DNA of 64,000 bases. It comes from Paenibacillus farraposensis. Lineage in GTDB: Bacteria; Bacillota; Bacilli; Paenibacillales; Paenibacillaceae. Location: the NCBI RefSeq assembly GCF_020736845.1, contig NZ_JAFFQR010000015.1, positions 128,240-192,239 of the forward strand, read 5' to 3'. How positions within the stretch are numbered: position 1 is the stretch's first letter; the number at the start of each line of letters is the position of its first letter. A program made the translations under genes and the position numbers. The notes beneath the pieces were generated by a model. The model saw only the letters and a list, made by a program, of their open reading frames with translations. It did not search any database and had not been told where the DNA came from. Below, piece by piece: positions 10,790 through 18,960 of this stretch.

Positions 10790-10819
10790 ATCGTGAAGAT
10801 CATTTCTTATGACTAATCC

Positions 10820-10848
10820 CCCCGAGGCTAACAGCTTCGGGGTTATTT
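10820..10848 (+). terminator. Rho-independent terminator
   Basis: CCCCGAgGCT and AGCtTCGGGG form a stem around AAC, followed by TTATTT. It lies 30 bases past the Arg-rich gene and separates it from the CgeB-like pair. Confidence 0.7.
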
Positions 10849-10973
10849 GCGCGCCCTGAGCATTGGACGGGCAAACGCCAATTTTGTCCGGGTAGTGGCA
10901 GTCGTCCATGATGCGTTTCGCCCCTCCGCATATAGTTTAGGAGTGACAGAAGTTTATCCTACAACAGGACAGG

Positions 10974-12065
10974 GTGAAGGATGTGAACGATCAACGAAGT
11001 GGAAATGAACGCGAAGCATACCGATGCGGCTTCCGGGAAGGACGCAGAATGGGCGGTTGCACAGCTGCTCTATCACAGGTCGTGGTCATACAGCCTGTTG
11101 TTCGCCATTTAAAAGTGCTGTACATCCCGCAAGGCTTCACGGCCATAGACACAGGTGTACAAGATGCGCTAAACCAAGTGTGCAGCGCATGCGTCATCGG
11201 TGCACCCGCCACAATGCTGGCTGACGCCGAGGCCCACCGTCCTGACTTCATGCTGGTTATGAACGGGCTGCATGTTTTTCCGGAAGATCATCTGGAGCAG
11301 GTGCGGCAAATACGAGCCTTGGGCATCCGGACGGCCATATGGTTTGTGGACGATCCCTATTTTACAGAGAATACAGCGTTGATTTGTCAAGCTTACGATG
11401 TCGTATTTACGCACGAAATGTCCTGCGTGCGGTTTTATCACGATCTGGGAGCAGCAAAAGTGCACTATTTGCCGCTTGCTGCGTCTGCCCGTATCTATTA
11501 TCCCCGGCGAGTGAAGCGGGAGCATCAGCATGATATTTGCTTCATCGGCAATGCCTTCTGGAACCGTGTCAAGCTGTTTGATCACCTAGCCCCCTTTCTG
11601 GCGGACAAAAGAGTGCTGATCGTAGGTGGAGAATGGGATCGGCTGACTCGCCTGGATGTACTGGGACCCTTTATCCGACCTGGTTTTATGGCGCCGGAGG
11701 AGACCGCTCAATACTATAACGGCTCCAAAATTGTCATTAATATGCACCGCCCGACAGACCCCGGACAGGATAACCGGAACACACATCAGCTATCAGCGGA
11801 GTCTATCAATCCCCGCACATATGAAATTGCGGCTTGCGGCACGCTTCAAATGACGGATGTTCGAAAAGACCTAGGGCGTTATTACCGGCCGGGCTATGAC
11901 ATCGAAACCTACTCCGGTGCAGAAGAGCTGCAGATCAAGCTGGACTACTATCTCAAGCATGACTGGGAGCGTGAGCGCATGGCCTGGCGCGCGCTGTATA
12001 CGACTATGCAAAAGCATATGTACCCGAATCGTATGGAGGAATTGCTGGACAAGGCGATGGCCTAA
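10974..12065 (+). CDS. CgeB-like glycosyltransferase, first of a pair
   Basis: A protein of about 363 residues with the CgeB/DUF3880 plus glycosyltransferase group 1 layout known from spore maturation proteins under late mother-cell control. An N-terminal tetrad stretch (AYRCGFREGRRMGG) precedes the GT-B N-lobe (LKVLYIPQGF, then WFVDDPYFTE near 124). The C-lobe has CFIGNAFWNR, a YNGSKIVINMHRP segment and NPRTYEIAACGTLQ, the usual donor-site region. The start is uncertain: GTG at 10974 or GTG at 10983. A sigma-K-like -10 (CATATAGTT at 10929) lies upstream but lacks a clear AC element. Its paralogue follows at 12096. The sugar is unknown. Confidence 0.82.
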   Translation: MKDVNDQRSGNEREAYRCGFREGRRMGGCTAALSQVVVIQPVVRHLKVLYIPQGFTAIDTGVQDALNQVCSACVIGAPATMLADAEAHRPDFMLVMNGLHVFPEDHLEQVRQIRALGIRTAIWFVDDPYFTENTALICQAYDVVFTHEMSCVRFYHDLGAAKVHYLPLAASARIYYPRRVKREHQHDICFIGNAFWNRVKLFDHLAPFLADKRVLIVGGEWDRLTRLDVLGPFIRPGFMAPEETAQYYNGSKIVINMHRPTDPGQDNRNTHQLSAESINPRTYEIAACGTLQMTDVRKDLGRYYRPGYDIETYSGAEELQIKLDYYLKHDWERERMAWRALYTTMQKHMYPNRMEELLDKAMA

Positions 12066-12095
12066 AGTAAACACCAAATACAGTAAGGAGTGAAA

Positions 12096-13232
12096 ATGAT
12101 GACGATAACTACCGCAGGACCGTATGACCGGTCTGTATATCCAACAGCGGCAGCCTCTTGGGAAAAGGGGAGAGCTGCGGGAATCCATGATGGCTACGAT
12201 GAAGGGTATTTGCGCGGACGTGCCAACGCCATTGTTGCCCGGACGAAAGCAACATTTCCTTTTCGATCCATCCATGTGCTGTATGTCGTCTCAGGTAAAG
12301 GTCTTCCGTATTCTCCGCTGGATGAGGCGGTCATTACCACGCTGCAAAGCATGACGGCTCAGGTTACTGTAACGGATCCGCGTCAGCCGGTAGCGGATAT
12401 TGCCGCTCAGCTCCGTCCGAATCTGATGCTGGCACTGGACGGGATGGATCTTCCACTGGAGCAGGTTGCAGCGGTACGCCAGTTGGGCATCACAACCGCA
12501 GTCTGGCTTACGGATGATCCTTATTACACCGATATGACGACCAAGATTGTTACGCATTATGATCATGTATTCACGCTGGAAATGAATTGCATAGAGCTGT
12601 ACCGTCAACTGGGTTGCTCGTCTGTACACTATTTGCCGTTCGGGGCTTTCCCAACTCACTATTTCCCGCTGAGCTCACCCGTTCCGGCAAAACATGAAAT
12701 CAGCTTTACCGGTTCGGCTTATTGGAATCGCATCTATTTCTTTAATCCGATTATGCCCCAGCTCACAGCACGTAACATTAAAATCAACGGAATCTGGTGG
12801 GACCGTCTGCCTGATTATCAGTCGTATGGTGACAAAATTGAGCTGGGACGCTGGATGTCTCCGAACGAGACCAACGATTTGTATAACGGCAGCAAAATCA
12901 TGATTAATCTTCACCGCTCCCATCAGGATGATTCCGTGAACAACAACGCGTTGAAGCTTCCAGCGGCTTCCCCGAATCCGCGTACATTCGAAATTTGTGC
13001 CTGCGGTACCTTGCAGCTGACGGATACAAGAGATGATCTGGCTCGTTTTTACAAGCCGGGCGAAGAGATTGAAACGTACAACTCCCAGCAGGAATTGCTG
13101 GAGAAGATCGAGTTTTATTTGACGCATGAAAAGGAGCGCCGTGAGATTGCTTTGCGTGCTCTGGAACGAACCTTGCGAGAGCACACGTATGGTCACCGGG
13201 TAAACCAGCTTCTGTCGATTGCATCTCCATAA
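12096..13232 (+). CDS. CgeB-like glycosyltransferase, second of a pair
   Basis: About 378 residues, starting at ATG 12096 or 12099 just after TAAGGAG. The N-terminus carries Gly tetrads (GRAAGIHDGYDEGYLRGRAN at about residues 24-43). The GT-B body matches the preceding product: WLTDDPYYTDM, ISFTGSAYWNR, LYNGSKIMINLHRS, NPRTFEICACGTLQ and a closing helix. The two are clear tandem duplicates. B. subtilis CgeB acts in the outermost spore layer (crust), so these probably glycosylate surface proteins or glycans after engulfment. Genes are 30 bases apart, so one transcript is likely. Confidence 0.83.
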   Translation: MMTITTAGPYDRSVYPTAAASWEKGRAAGIHDGYDEGYLRGRANAIVARTKATFPFRSIHVLYVVSGKGLPYSPLDEAVITTLQSMTAQVTVTDPRQPVADIAAQLRPNLMLALDGMDLPLEQVAAVRQLGITTAVWLTDDPYYTDMTTKIVTHYDHVFTLEMNCIELYRQLGCSSVHYLPFGAFPTHYFPLSSPVPAKHEISFTGSAYWNRIYFFNPIMPQLTARNIKINGIWWDRLPDYQSYGDKIELGRWMSPNETNDLYNGSKIMINLHRSHQDDSVNNNALKLPAASPNPRTFEICACGTLQLTDTRDDLARFYKPGEEIETYNSQQELLEKIEFYLTHEKERREIALRALERTLREHTYGHRVNQLLSIASP

Positions 13233-13286
13233 TACCAATCCTATTCGCACATCTGCTGGTTGCTATTTTAAAGGAGGTGAACTCCG

Positions 13287-14960
13287 ATCAAGCCAAAATT
13301 AATGTTGTTCAGCCATGTCAGCAATGTCCGCAGTATTACGGGAGCGGAGAAGCTGCTGCTGCACTTTTGTTTGGATATGCGCACCTATTTCGACTGCATT
13401 CTGGTAACGCCTGATGAAGGACGGCTGACCACGATTGCCCGCAAGCGCGGAATCACTGTTCAGATTCAGAACTTGTTCATGCTGCATGGCATGTATACCC
13501 CGTATGAGGGCTTGGCGCAGGATGCAGAGAATTTGCGGAACCATGTAGTGTATGCACCGCTGCTCCAGATGCTGCAGCAAGCTCGCCCTGATGTGGTGCT
13601 TGTGAATACCTGTGTGAACGTTATGCCAGCGATGGCTGCCCGGGAGCTCAATATTCCGGTGATCTGGAAAATAACCGAGGTCATTAACCAGAATGAGCAT
13701 ACGCCAGTCTCTGTCTCCATCATAGAGCGCTACACCCAATGGGTCATCGGCATCTCACATGCTGTTATGCGTCCTCTGCTTGGCGGAGGACTGACACGTC
13801 CACATACGGTGCTGCCACCTTGCCGGGATATGGATATGCCGTCACCCAGGCAGTATGCACTGGAACGAAAAAGAAAACGTGAAAAGCTGGGACTGCGAAA
13901 TTTTCATATATGCATTGGTTATATTTCTTCCTTTATCAATGAAGCCAAAGGGCTGCTGCCTTTTGTCCAGATGGCGCTAAAGCTGTGTGAAACCAATTCG
14001 CGCTGTCGTTTCTGGATTATTGGCAGCTCGGTTGACTCGGAATATTACGTAAAATGCGTTTCCTTAATCCGCCAATCCGGTTATAGCCGCCGCTTCCAGT
14101 TCAACTCATTCGAGGAGTCCGTGTCGATCGCTTATGGCGCAATGGATATCGTTGTGATTCCCAGTATGGTGGAGGAAGGCTTTGGTTTGACTGCACTGGA
14201 GGGACTTATCTACGGCAGGCCTGTTGTAGCCTTCGCGCAGGGTGGATTGGTTGAATTGATGGAGTCGACCGGCAATACGGATTTTTTGGTGGAACCAGGG
14301 AACAGCGACATGCTTGCACAAAAGGTGAGTTATCTGCTCGATCATCCCGAAGAAGTGGAGCGAATTGGTGTACGTAATAACAGCGCGGCTATGCGTGTAT
14401 ACGGACCCGATTCCTATCGAAGCAACCTGCATGTCATGGTCAGCCAATGGGTATGTCATCATCCGCATTGGTTCCCGCTGATTCAGCAGCCGGGTGGACC
14501 GGTATGGACGAGGGAAAAGGAAGGGCTTCGTCAAGTCATCGCTGTCCCCAAAGCGTATACCAGCATCATTCGGGAATTTCCCGCATCAGTGGTTTGTCAG
14601 CTGCCTGTGCTGGGACTGCCGCCCATCGAATATGCGGCTATTCAAGGTCTGCCGCAACCAGTTCCTCCTTTACCTGAGTCACAGCCAGAGTCTCGTCACG
14701 GCGAGCGCCGTATTCGCGCAAGACGCCCAGAGGGTCGCAGGCATCCCAGACCACGCAATCGCAGGCGCTATAAGGTCAGCCGTGACAGCGGCAGGAGCCG
14801 CCGCAAGAGCAATTACGGATTACGAATGTCGCGGGGGCAGCATCCAAAATCCAGGTCCAGACAGAAGCTCAAGCGCAAATTCAAGCTTAGGTCCCGGCGA
14901 CGGAAATGGAGCCGGGTCACGCTTAAGGCTGGAAGGCATACACGACAACGGTCCGGGTGA
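13287..14960 (+). CDS. Group 1 (GT4) glycosyltransferase with Arg-rich tail; unusual start
   Basis: A GT-B retaining glycosyltransferase. The strong site AAGGAGGTGA (13271-13280) is followed by ATC at 13287, in frame and ideally spaced; the first ATG is at 13302, 24 bases from that site. So either ATC is used or ATG was lost. The N-lobe has MLFSHVSNVRSITGAEKLLL; the C-lobe has GYISSFINEAKGL, VIPSMVEEGFGLTALEGL (the E-x7-E donor site) and PVVAFAQGG. Residues from about 470 on are Pro-rich and then strongly Arg/Ser-rich (RRPEGRRHPRPRNRRR), like the basic extensions elsewhere in the cluster. A remnant of a related gene is at 20283-20486. Confidence 0.83.
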   Translation: MKPKLMLFSHVSNVRSITGAEKLLLHFCLDMRTYFDCILVTPDEGRLTTIARKRGITVQIQNLFMLHGMYTPYEGLAQDAENLRNHVVYAPLLQMLQQARPDVVLVNTCVNVMPAMAARELNIPVIWKITEVINQNEHTPVSVSIIERYTQWVIGISHAVMRPLLGGGLTRPHTVLPPCRDMDMPSPRQYALERKRKREKLGLRNFHICIGYISSFINEAKGLLPFVQMALKLCETNSRCRFWIIGSSVDSEYYVKCVSLIRQSGYSRRFQFNSFEESVSIAYGAMDIVVIPSMVEEGFGLTALEGLIYGRPVVAFAQGGLVELMESTGNTDFLVEPGNSDMLAQKVSYLLDHPEEVERIGVRNNSAAMRVYGPDSYRSNLHVMVSQWVCHHPHWFPLIQQPGGPVWTREKEGLRQVIAVPKAYTSIIREFPASVVCQLPVLGLPPIEYAAIQGLPQPVPPLPESQPESRHGERRIRARRPEGRRHPRPRNRRRYKVSRDSGRSRRKSNYGLRMSRGQHPKSRSRQKLKRKFKLRSRRRKWSRVTLKAGRHTRQRSG

Positions 14961-14977
14961 ACGTATCCGGACCGTTG
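14946..14977 (+). other. Perfect 11-bp inverted repeat over a stop codon
   Basis: CAACGGTCCGG (14946-14956) and CCGGACCGTTG (14967-14977) form a perfect stem with a 10-base loop that holds the TGA of the GT4 gene. No T-run follows, so it is not a standard terminator. It may lower read-through or protect mRNA ends. Confidence 0.5.
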
Positions 14978-15079
14978 AATTGAACTTTAAGCTGGAACGG
15001 AGCCAGGCTGCTGTATGGATCTCATTCAAGAACTCCACAGTTTCATGAAACAACGACAGCAAAGGTGGGTTCCAAAACC

Positions 15080-16171
15080 ATGAAAATATTGACCGTGCTC
15101 GGCACAAGACCGGAAATTATACGGCTCAGCCTGATCATTCCGAAGCTGGACCGCTATGCAGATGAACATGTGCTTGTGCATACGGGGCAAAATTACACAG
15201 ATAGCCTGAGCGGGCAATTCTTCCGCGAGCTGGGCCTGCGTGCCCCGGATTATGTGCTTCAGGAGAAGGCGGGAACGCTGGGCAAGCAGCTATCTGCGAT
15301 GTTTTCGCAGATGGAGGACATTTTGAACAAGGAACGCCCGGATCATGTGCTATTGCTTGGTGATACGAACAGCGCTTTATGCGCCTTGCTTGCAGAACGT
15401 ATGGGCTACCCGGTCGTGCATATGGAAGCAGGGAACCGCTGCTATGATCTGGATGTGCCGGAAGAGAAGAACCGCCACGTCATAGATGCCATTTCTACGA
15501 TTAATATGCCATACACAGAGCAAAGCAAGCAGCATCTAATACGGGAAGGCTTCCCGAGTCAACGAATTATACTGATCGGGAATCCCATCTACGAAGTGAT
15601 GCAGCATTATGAGAAAGAAGTGTCCGGCAGCGACATTTTAAATAAGCTCGGATTATCATCGGGGGGGTATTTCCTGGTGACTACCCACAGAGCTGAAAAT
15701 GTCGATCATCCGCCGCATTTGCTGGCTATTCTGGAGGGTCTCAACCGGGTAGCCCGGCAATCCGGGCAGCGCATCATTTGCAGCATTCATCCCCGCACAG
15801 CCGCCCGGATTGCAAGCCATCCGCCAATCCAGCTTGATCCGCTGGTGGAATTCCACGAGCCGTTCGGTTTTTTTGACTTCGTGCAGCTGGAACGGCATGC
15901 CCGCTGTGCGTTGACGGACAGCGGTACCGTACAGGAGGAATGCTGCGTCATGGGCGTGCCGACGGTCACGATGCGCCGGACGACAGAACGACCGGAGACG
16001 GTAGATTGCGGCAGCAATATCGTATCCGGGCTCGATGGCGAGGCGATCGCGAACGCGGTAGCTTTAATGACCGGGATACCCCATAAGTGGCAGTGTCCCG
16101 CAGGCTATCTGACGGAAGATGTGTCGGATAAAGTGGTTAAATTTCTGCTTGGAGGGAAACGGCATGTTTGA
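15080..16171 (+). CDS. UDP-HexNAc 2-epimerase (FnlC/WbjD/CapG-like)
   Basis: A 363-residue non-hydrolysing UDP-sugar 2-epimerase. It begins MKILTVLGTRPEIIRL, and has LLGDTNSALCALLA, MEAGNRCYDLDVPEEKNRH, THRAENVDHP and a C-terminal DSGTVQEECCVMGVPTVTMR. The EAGNRC-x-D form, rather than EAGLRT, is what I associate with FnlC/WbjD/CapG enzymes that make N-acetyl-L-fucosamine or L-quinovosamine donors. The start at 15080 follows AAAGGTGG; the GTG at 15065 is inside that site. The next two genes supply the dehydratase/epimerase and reductase of the same pathway, with which it overlaps by eight bases. Confidence 0.88.
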   Translation: MKILTVLGTRPEIIRLSLIIPKLDRYADEHVLVHTGQNYTDSLSGQFFRELGLRAPDYVLQEKAGTLGKQLSAMFSQMEDILNKERPDHVLLLGDTNSALCALLAERMGYPVVHMEAGNRCYDLDVPEEKNRHVIDAISTINMPYTEQSKQHLIREGFPSQRIILIGNPIYEVMQHYEKEVSGSDILNKLGLSSGGYFLVTTHRAENVDHPPHLLAILEGLNRVARQSGQRIICSIHPRTAARIASHPPIQLDPLVEFHEPFGFFDFVQLERHARCALTDSGTVQEECCVMGVPTVTMRRTTERPETVDCGSNIVSGLDGEAIANAVALMTGIPHKWQCPAGYLTEDVSDKVVKFLLGGKRHV

Positions 16172-17150
16172 AAACCAACGTATCTTGGTTACCGGCGGTA
16201 CCGGCTCCTGGGGGCATGAGCTGGTTGCCCAGTTACTGCCGCGTAATCCCAAAGAGATCATCATCTATTCACGTGGAGAATCGAGTCAGGTAGCCATGAA
16301 CAGGCAGTTTGAGGACGAACGTCTCAGCTTCTGTATTGGAGATATTCGGGATAAGGACGCGATGGTTACCGCTTGCCAGGGTGTGGACTATATATTTCAT
16401 TTGGCGGCTCTCAAGCATGTGCCTGTGTGCGAGGATCAGCCCTATGAAGCACTTAAAACCAATGTAGTAGGCACCCAGAACGTCATTGAGGCCGCTGTTG
16501 CCAATCAGGTAAAGAAAGTCATTTATATATCAACGGATAAAGCTGCAAATCCGTCCAATTTTTACGGCATGACGAAGGCGATTGGAGAAAAGCTGATTGT
16601 CTATGCCAATCTGCTCCATAGCGACACACGGTTCGTGACAGTGCGCGGCGGTAATGTCTTGGGTACAAACGGAAGTGTAGTACATCTGTTTCAAAGCCAG
16701 ATTCGCCAAAAGGGCAAGGTTTTTATCACAGACATGAAAATGACCCGTTTTTTCTTGACCTTGCGCGATGCGATAAGTCTTCTGTTCAAAGCCTCGGTGG
16801 AAAGCGTCGGCGGAGAAATTTTTATCATGACTATGCCTACCTGCAATATTGTGGATTTGGCCGAGGTGCTCATTGAGGATTCGGGTGTGGAGAACGTAGA
16901 AATAATAGAAAAAGGCATTCGTCCGGGTGAGAAAATTCATGAAATTTTGATGAGTGACTTTGAAAGCCAGACGACGGTTGTATATGACGAGCAATATTTG
17001 ATTATTCTTCCGATGCTAGATATACCTCAATTAAAAGATCGCTATAGTCAGTGCCCTCCGGTGTCATTCAGCAGCTTTAGTTCGGAGTTCAATCTGATGT
17101 CAAAAGAGGAAATTCGAAGCATCCTCCAGCGCGGGGGGTTCATTAAATGA
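16164..17150 (+). CDS. UDP-GlcNAc 4,6-dehydratase/5-epimerase (FnlA/CapE-like)
   Basis: A 328-residue extended SDR enzyme. The Rossmann motif is VTGGTGSWG at residues 9-17, then YSRGESSQ, HLAALKHVPVCE and the catalytic STDKAANPSNFYGMTKA (Thr, Asp and Tyr-x3-Lys), as in the inverting UDP-GlcNAc dehydratases WbjB, FnlA and CapE. It should make UDP-2-acetamido-2,6-dideoxy-4-hexulose with L configuration. GGAGGG supports the ATG at 16164, eight bases inside the upstream gene. It overlaps the reductase gene by four bases, so the three enzymes are coupled. Confidence 0.88.
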   Translation: MFENQRILVTGGTGSWGHELVAQLLPRNPKEIIIYSRGESSQVAMNRQFEDERLSFCIGDIRDKDAMVTACQGVDYIFHLAALKHVPVCEDQPYEALKTNVVGTQNVIEAAVANQVKKVIYISTDKAANPSNFYGMTKAIGEKLIVYANLLHSDTRFVTVRGGNVLGTNGSVVHLFQSQIRQKGKVFITDMKMTRFFLTLRDAISLLFKASVESVGGEIFIMTMPTCNIVDLAEVLIEDSGVENVEIIEKGIRPGEKIHEILMSDFESQTTVVYDEQYLIILPMLDIPQLKDRYSQCPPVSFSSFSSEFNLMSKEEIRSILQRGGFIK

Positions 17151-18001
17151 AGCTGCTTATTTTGGGTGGTAACGGTATGTCTGGCCATATGCTGGTCGAC
17201 TATTTTCAAAATCAGGGCGGGTATCACGTGTTCTACACTACCCGTGATCCTGAGAATAAAGGCGGTCTGCTGCTGGACGTAAGGGACAGCTCTATGGTAG
17301 AGCAACTGGTGCGGAGCGTGCGGCCTGACGTCATTATAAACGCGGTGGGCGTGCTGAACCAGTATGCCGCAGCGGATCGAATTTCTGCATACCAGATTAA
17401 TGGGCTGCTGCCGCATCTTCTCTCGCGGACGGCGGACAGTATCGGTGCCCGTCTGATTCATATTAGTACCGACTGCGTATTCGAGGGAAAGCGGGTACCC
17501 GGTTTGTACAGGGAAACGGATCCGCCTGACGGGACAAGCGCCTATGCCTTGACGAAAATACTTGGAGAAGTAACGGCAGCAGGGCATCTGACCATTCGCA
17601 CCTCCATTATCGGCCCGGAAATTCGGCCTGAAGGCATTGGGCTGCTGCACTGGTTCTTGCAGCAGCGCGGAGAGGTTGACGGTTATCGCCGTGTCTTGTG
17701 GAACGGGGTTACAACCTTGGAATTGGCCAAGGCGATACGGGTACTTATGAATGAGCCGGTAGATGGACTCATTCATCTGGTTTACCTCGAACCGATCAGC
17801 AAGTATGACTTGCTGCTGCTGTTCAAAGAAGTCTGGAAAAGGGAGGATATTCGGATCGTGCCGAAGGATGAGCCGGTGCTGGATCGGACGCTTTGTTGTA
17901 CCCGGACCGATCTGCTCTACGGTGTTCCTCACTACAGTACCATGCTGAAGGAGCTGCTGGAATGGACCGAAGTACAGCGGAACAACGTCGGCCAGTTATA
18001 G
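17147..18001 (+). CDS. RmlD-like NDP-4-ketosugar reductase
   Basis: A 284-residue SDR reductase: LGGNGMSGHML at the N-terminus, DVRDSSMVEQLVRSVRPDVIINAVG as in RmlD, STDCVFEG and the active-site SAYALTK (Tyr-x3-Lys). It would reduce the 4-keto group made by the preceding dehydratase. It lacks the C-terminal cupin domain of CapF/WbjC proteins (about 370 residues), so it resembles WbvR or FnlB-type reductases. The end product after 2-epimerisation would be UDP-L-FucNAc or UDP-L-QuiNAc; sequence alone does not decide. ATGA overlap with the upstream gene. Confidence 0.82.
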   Translation: MKLLILGGNGMSGHMLVDYFQNQGGYHVFYTTRDPENKGGLLLDVRDSSMVEQLVRSVRPDVIINAVGVLNQYAAADRISAYQINGLLPHLLSRTADSIGARLIHISTDCVFEGKRVPGLYRETDPPDGTSAYALTKILGEVTAAGHLTIRTSIIGPEIRPEGIGLLHWFLQQRGEVDGYRRVLWNGVTTLELAKAIRVLMNEPVDGLIHLVYLEPISKYDLLLLFKEVWKREDIRIVPKDEPVLDRTLCCTRTDLLYGVPHYSTMLKELLEWTEVQRNNVGQL

Positions 18002-18960
18002 TGATTACCGGTGCGGCAGGCTATACCGGGATGCACGCCTGCCGCTATTTCGCAAAGCTCGGCTGGGAAGTGGCGGCACTGACTCGCACGGCCGCCTCCG
18101 TATCAGAACTGACCTCACTGGCGGTCGATGATGAGAACACCAGCTCGGCTGTTGGCGATCATTGCTGTATTACGCCTTATGTGTGCAACTTGCTGGACAA
18201 GAAACGTCTGAGCGAAGTGATTCGCCAGATTGTTCCGGATTATGTACTTCATCTGGGTGGTAAAAATTCAGTGCCTGAATCATGGCAGAGTCCACTGCTG
18301 TACATGGAATCCAATGTACTGTCCACATTGTACCTGCTGGATGTACTGCGCTCTTTCCCCAAGGCCCGTATTGTTGTGGCGGGTTCCCGGCTAAAGACGG
18401 CCTTGCAGGCTCCGTATCATCCCACACACCCGTACAGTCTCAGCAAAAGCATTCAAGAGGCCGTCGCGCTATCGTGGGGCGAGCTGTTCGATCAATCCGT
18501 CATGCTGGCGGAACCTTGCAACTTGATCGGTCCGGGCCCCTCCACCGGCTTTTGCGCATTACTGGCAGGGTATGTCGTTCGGACGGAGCGTATGAAAGGG
18601 CAGCCGGTAACGGATACTGCCCCGTTCCGGGTGTCTTCCCGTCATGCGCAGCGTGATTTTCTGGACGTTCGGGACGCGGTTCGTGCATACGGTGTGCTGC
18701 TGGAACAAGGTGTACCAGGGCGTATTTACCCGGTCTGCACAGGCCGCATCGTAGAGCTGGGTCATATTGTGGAGCGTATGGTTGCGCTCGCGAATACATC
18801 GATTCCCATCCAGTGGGGGGATGCGGCGGAATCAGCAACGATGGAGCCATACCGTGCAAAGGAGCTGGAGGAGATGGGCTGGAAGCCGACCATACAGCTG
18901 GGGCAATCCCTGGAGGATATGATTCAATACCGACGAGCCGGAAAGGAAGGAACATTATGA
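17962..18960 (+). CDS. NAD-dependent epimerase/dehydratase (GDP-mannose dehydratase-like)
   Basis: About 332 residues from the ATG at 17962, preceded by AAGGAG and overlapping the upstream gene by 40 bases. Extended SDR: VIVITGAAGYTGMHA near residue 11, LHLGGKNSVPESWQSP (as in GDP-mannose 4,6-dehydratase), a Ser site at VVAGSRL and HPYSLSKS as Tyr-x3-Lys. The C-terminal substrate domain includes RDFLDVRDAVRAYGVLLE. It presumably supplies another deoxysugar nucleotide for the same glycan. Exact substrate is not clear. Its stop overlaps the next start (ATGA). Confidence 0.78.
   Translation: MDRSTAEQRRPVIVITGAAGYTGMHACRYFAKLGWEVAALTRTAASVSELTSLAVDDENTSSAVGDHCCITPYVCNLLDKKRLSEVIRQIVPDYVLHLGGKNSVPESWQSPLLYMESNVLSTLYLLDVLRSFPKARIVVAGSRLKTALQAPYHPTHPYSLSKSIQEAVALSWGELFDQSVMLAEPCNLIGPGPSTGFCALLAGYVVRTERMKGQPVTDTAPFRVSSRHAQRDFLDVRDAVRAYGVLLEQGVPGRIYPVCTGRIVELGHIVERMVALANTSIPIQWGDAAESATMEPYRAKELEEMGWKPTIQLGQSLEDMIQYRRAGKEGTL

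Noticed and set aside
12675-13250. Minus-strand frame of 191 codons
   Set aside because: It is antisense to the second CgeB-like gene and lacks a ribosome site or any motif.
14494-15048. Frame of 184 codons overlapping the end of the GT4 gene
   Set aside because: It has no ribosome site, and the GT4 frame carries all catalytic motifs and continues into an Arg-rich tail like those of neighbouring products.
17048-17932. Minus-strand frame of 294 codons
   Set aside because: It is antisense to the dehydratase and reductase genes, which have clear motifs; composition is typical of a shadow frame.
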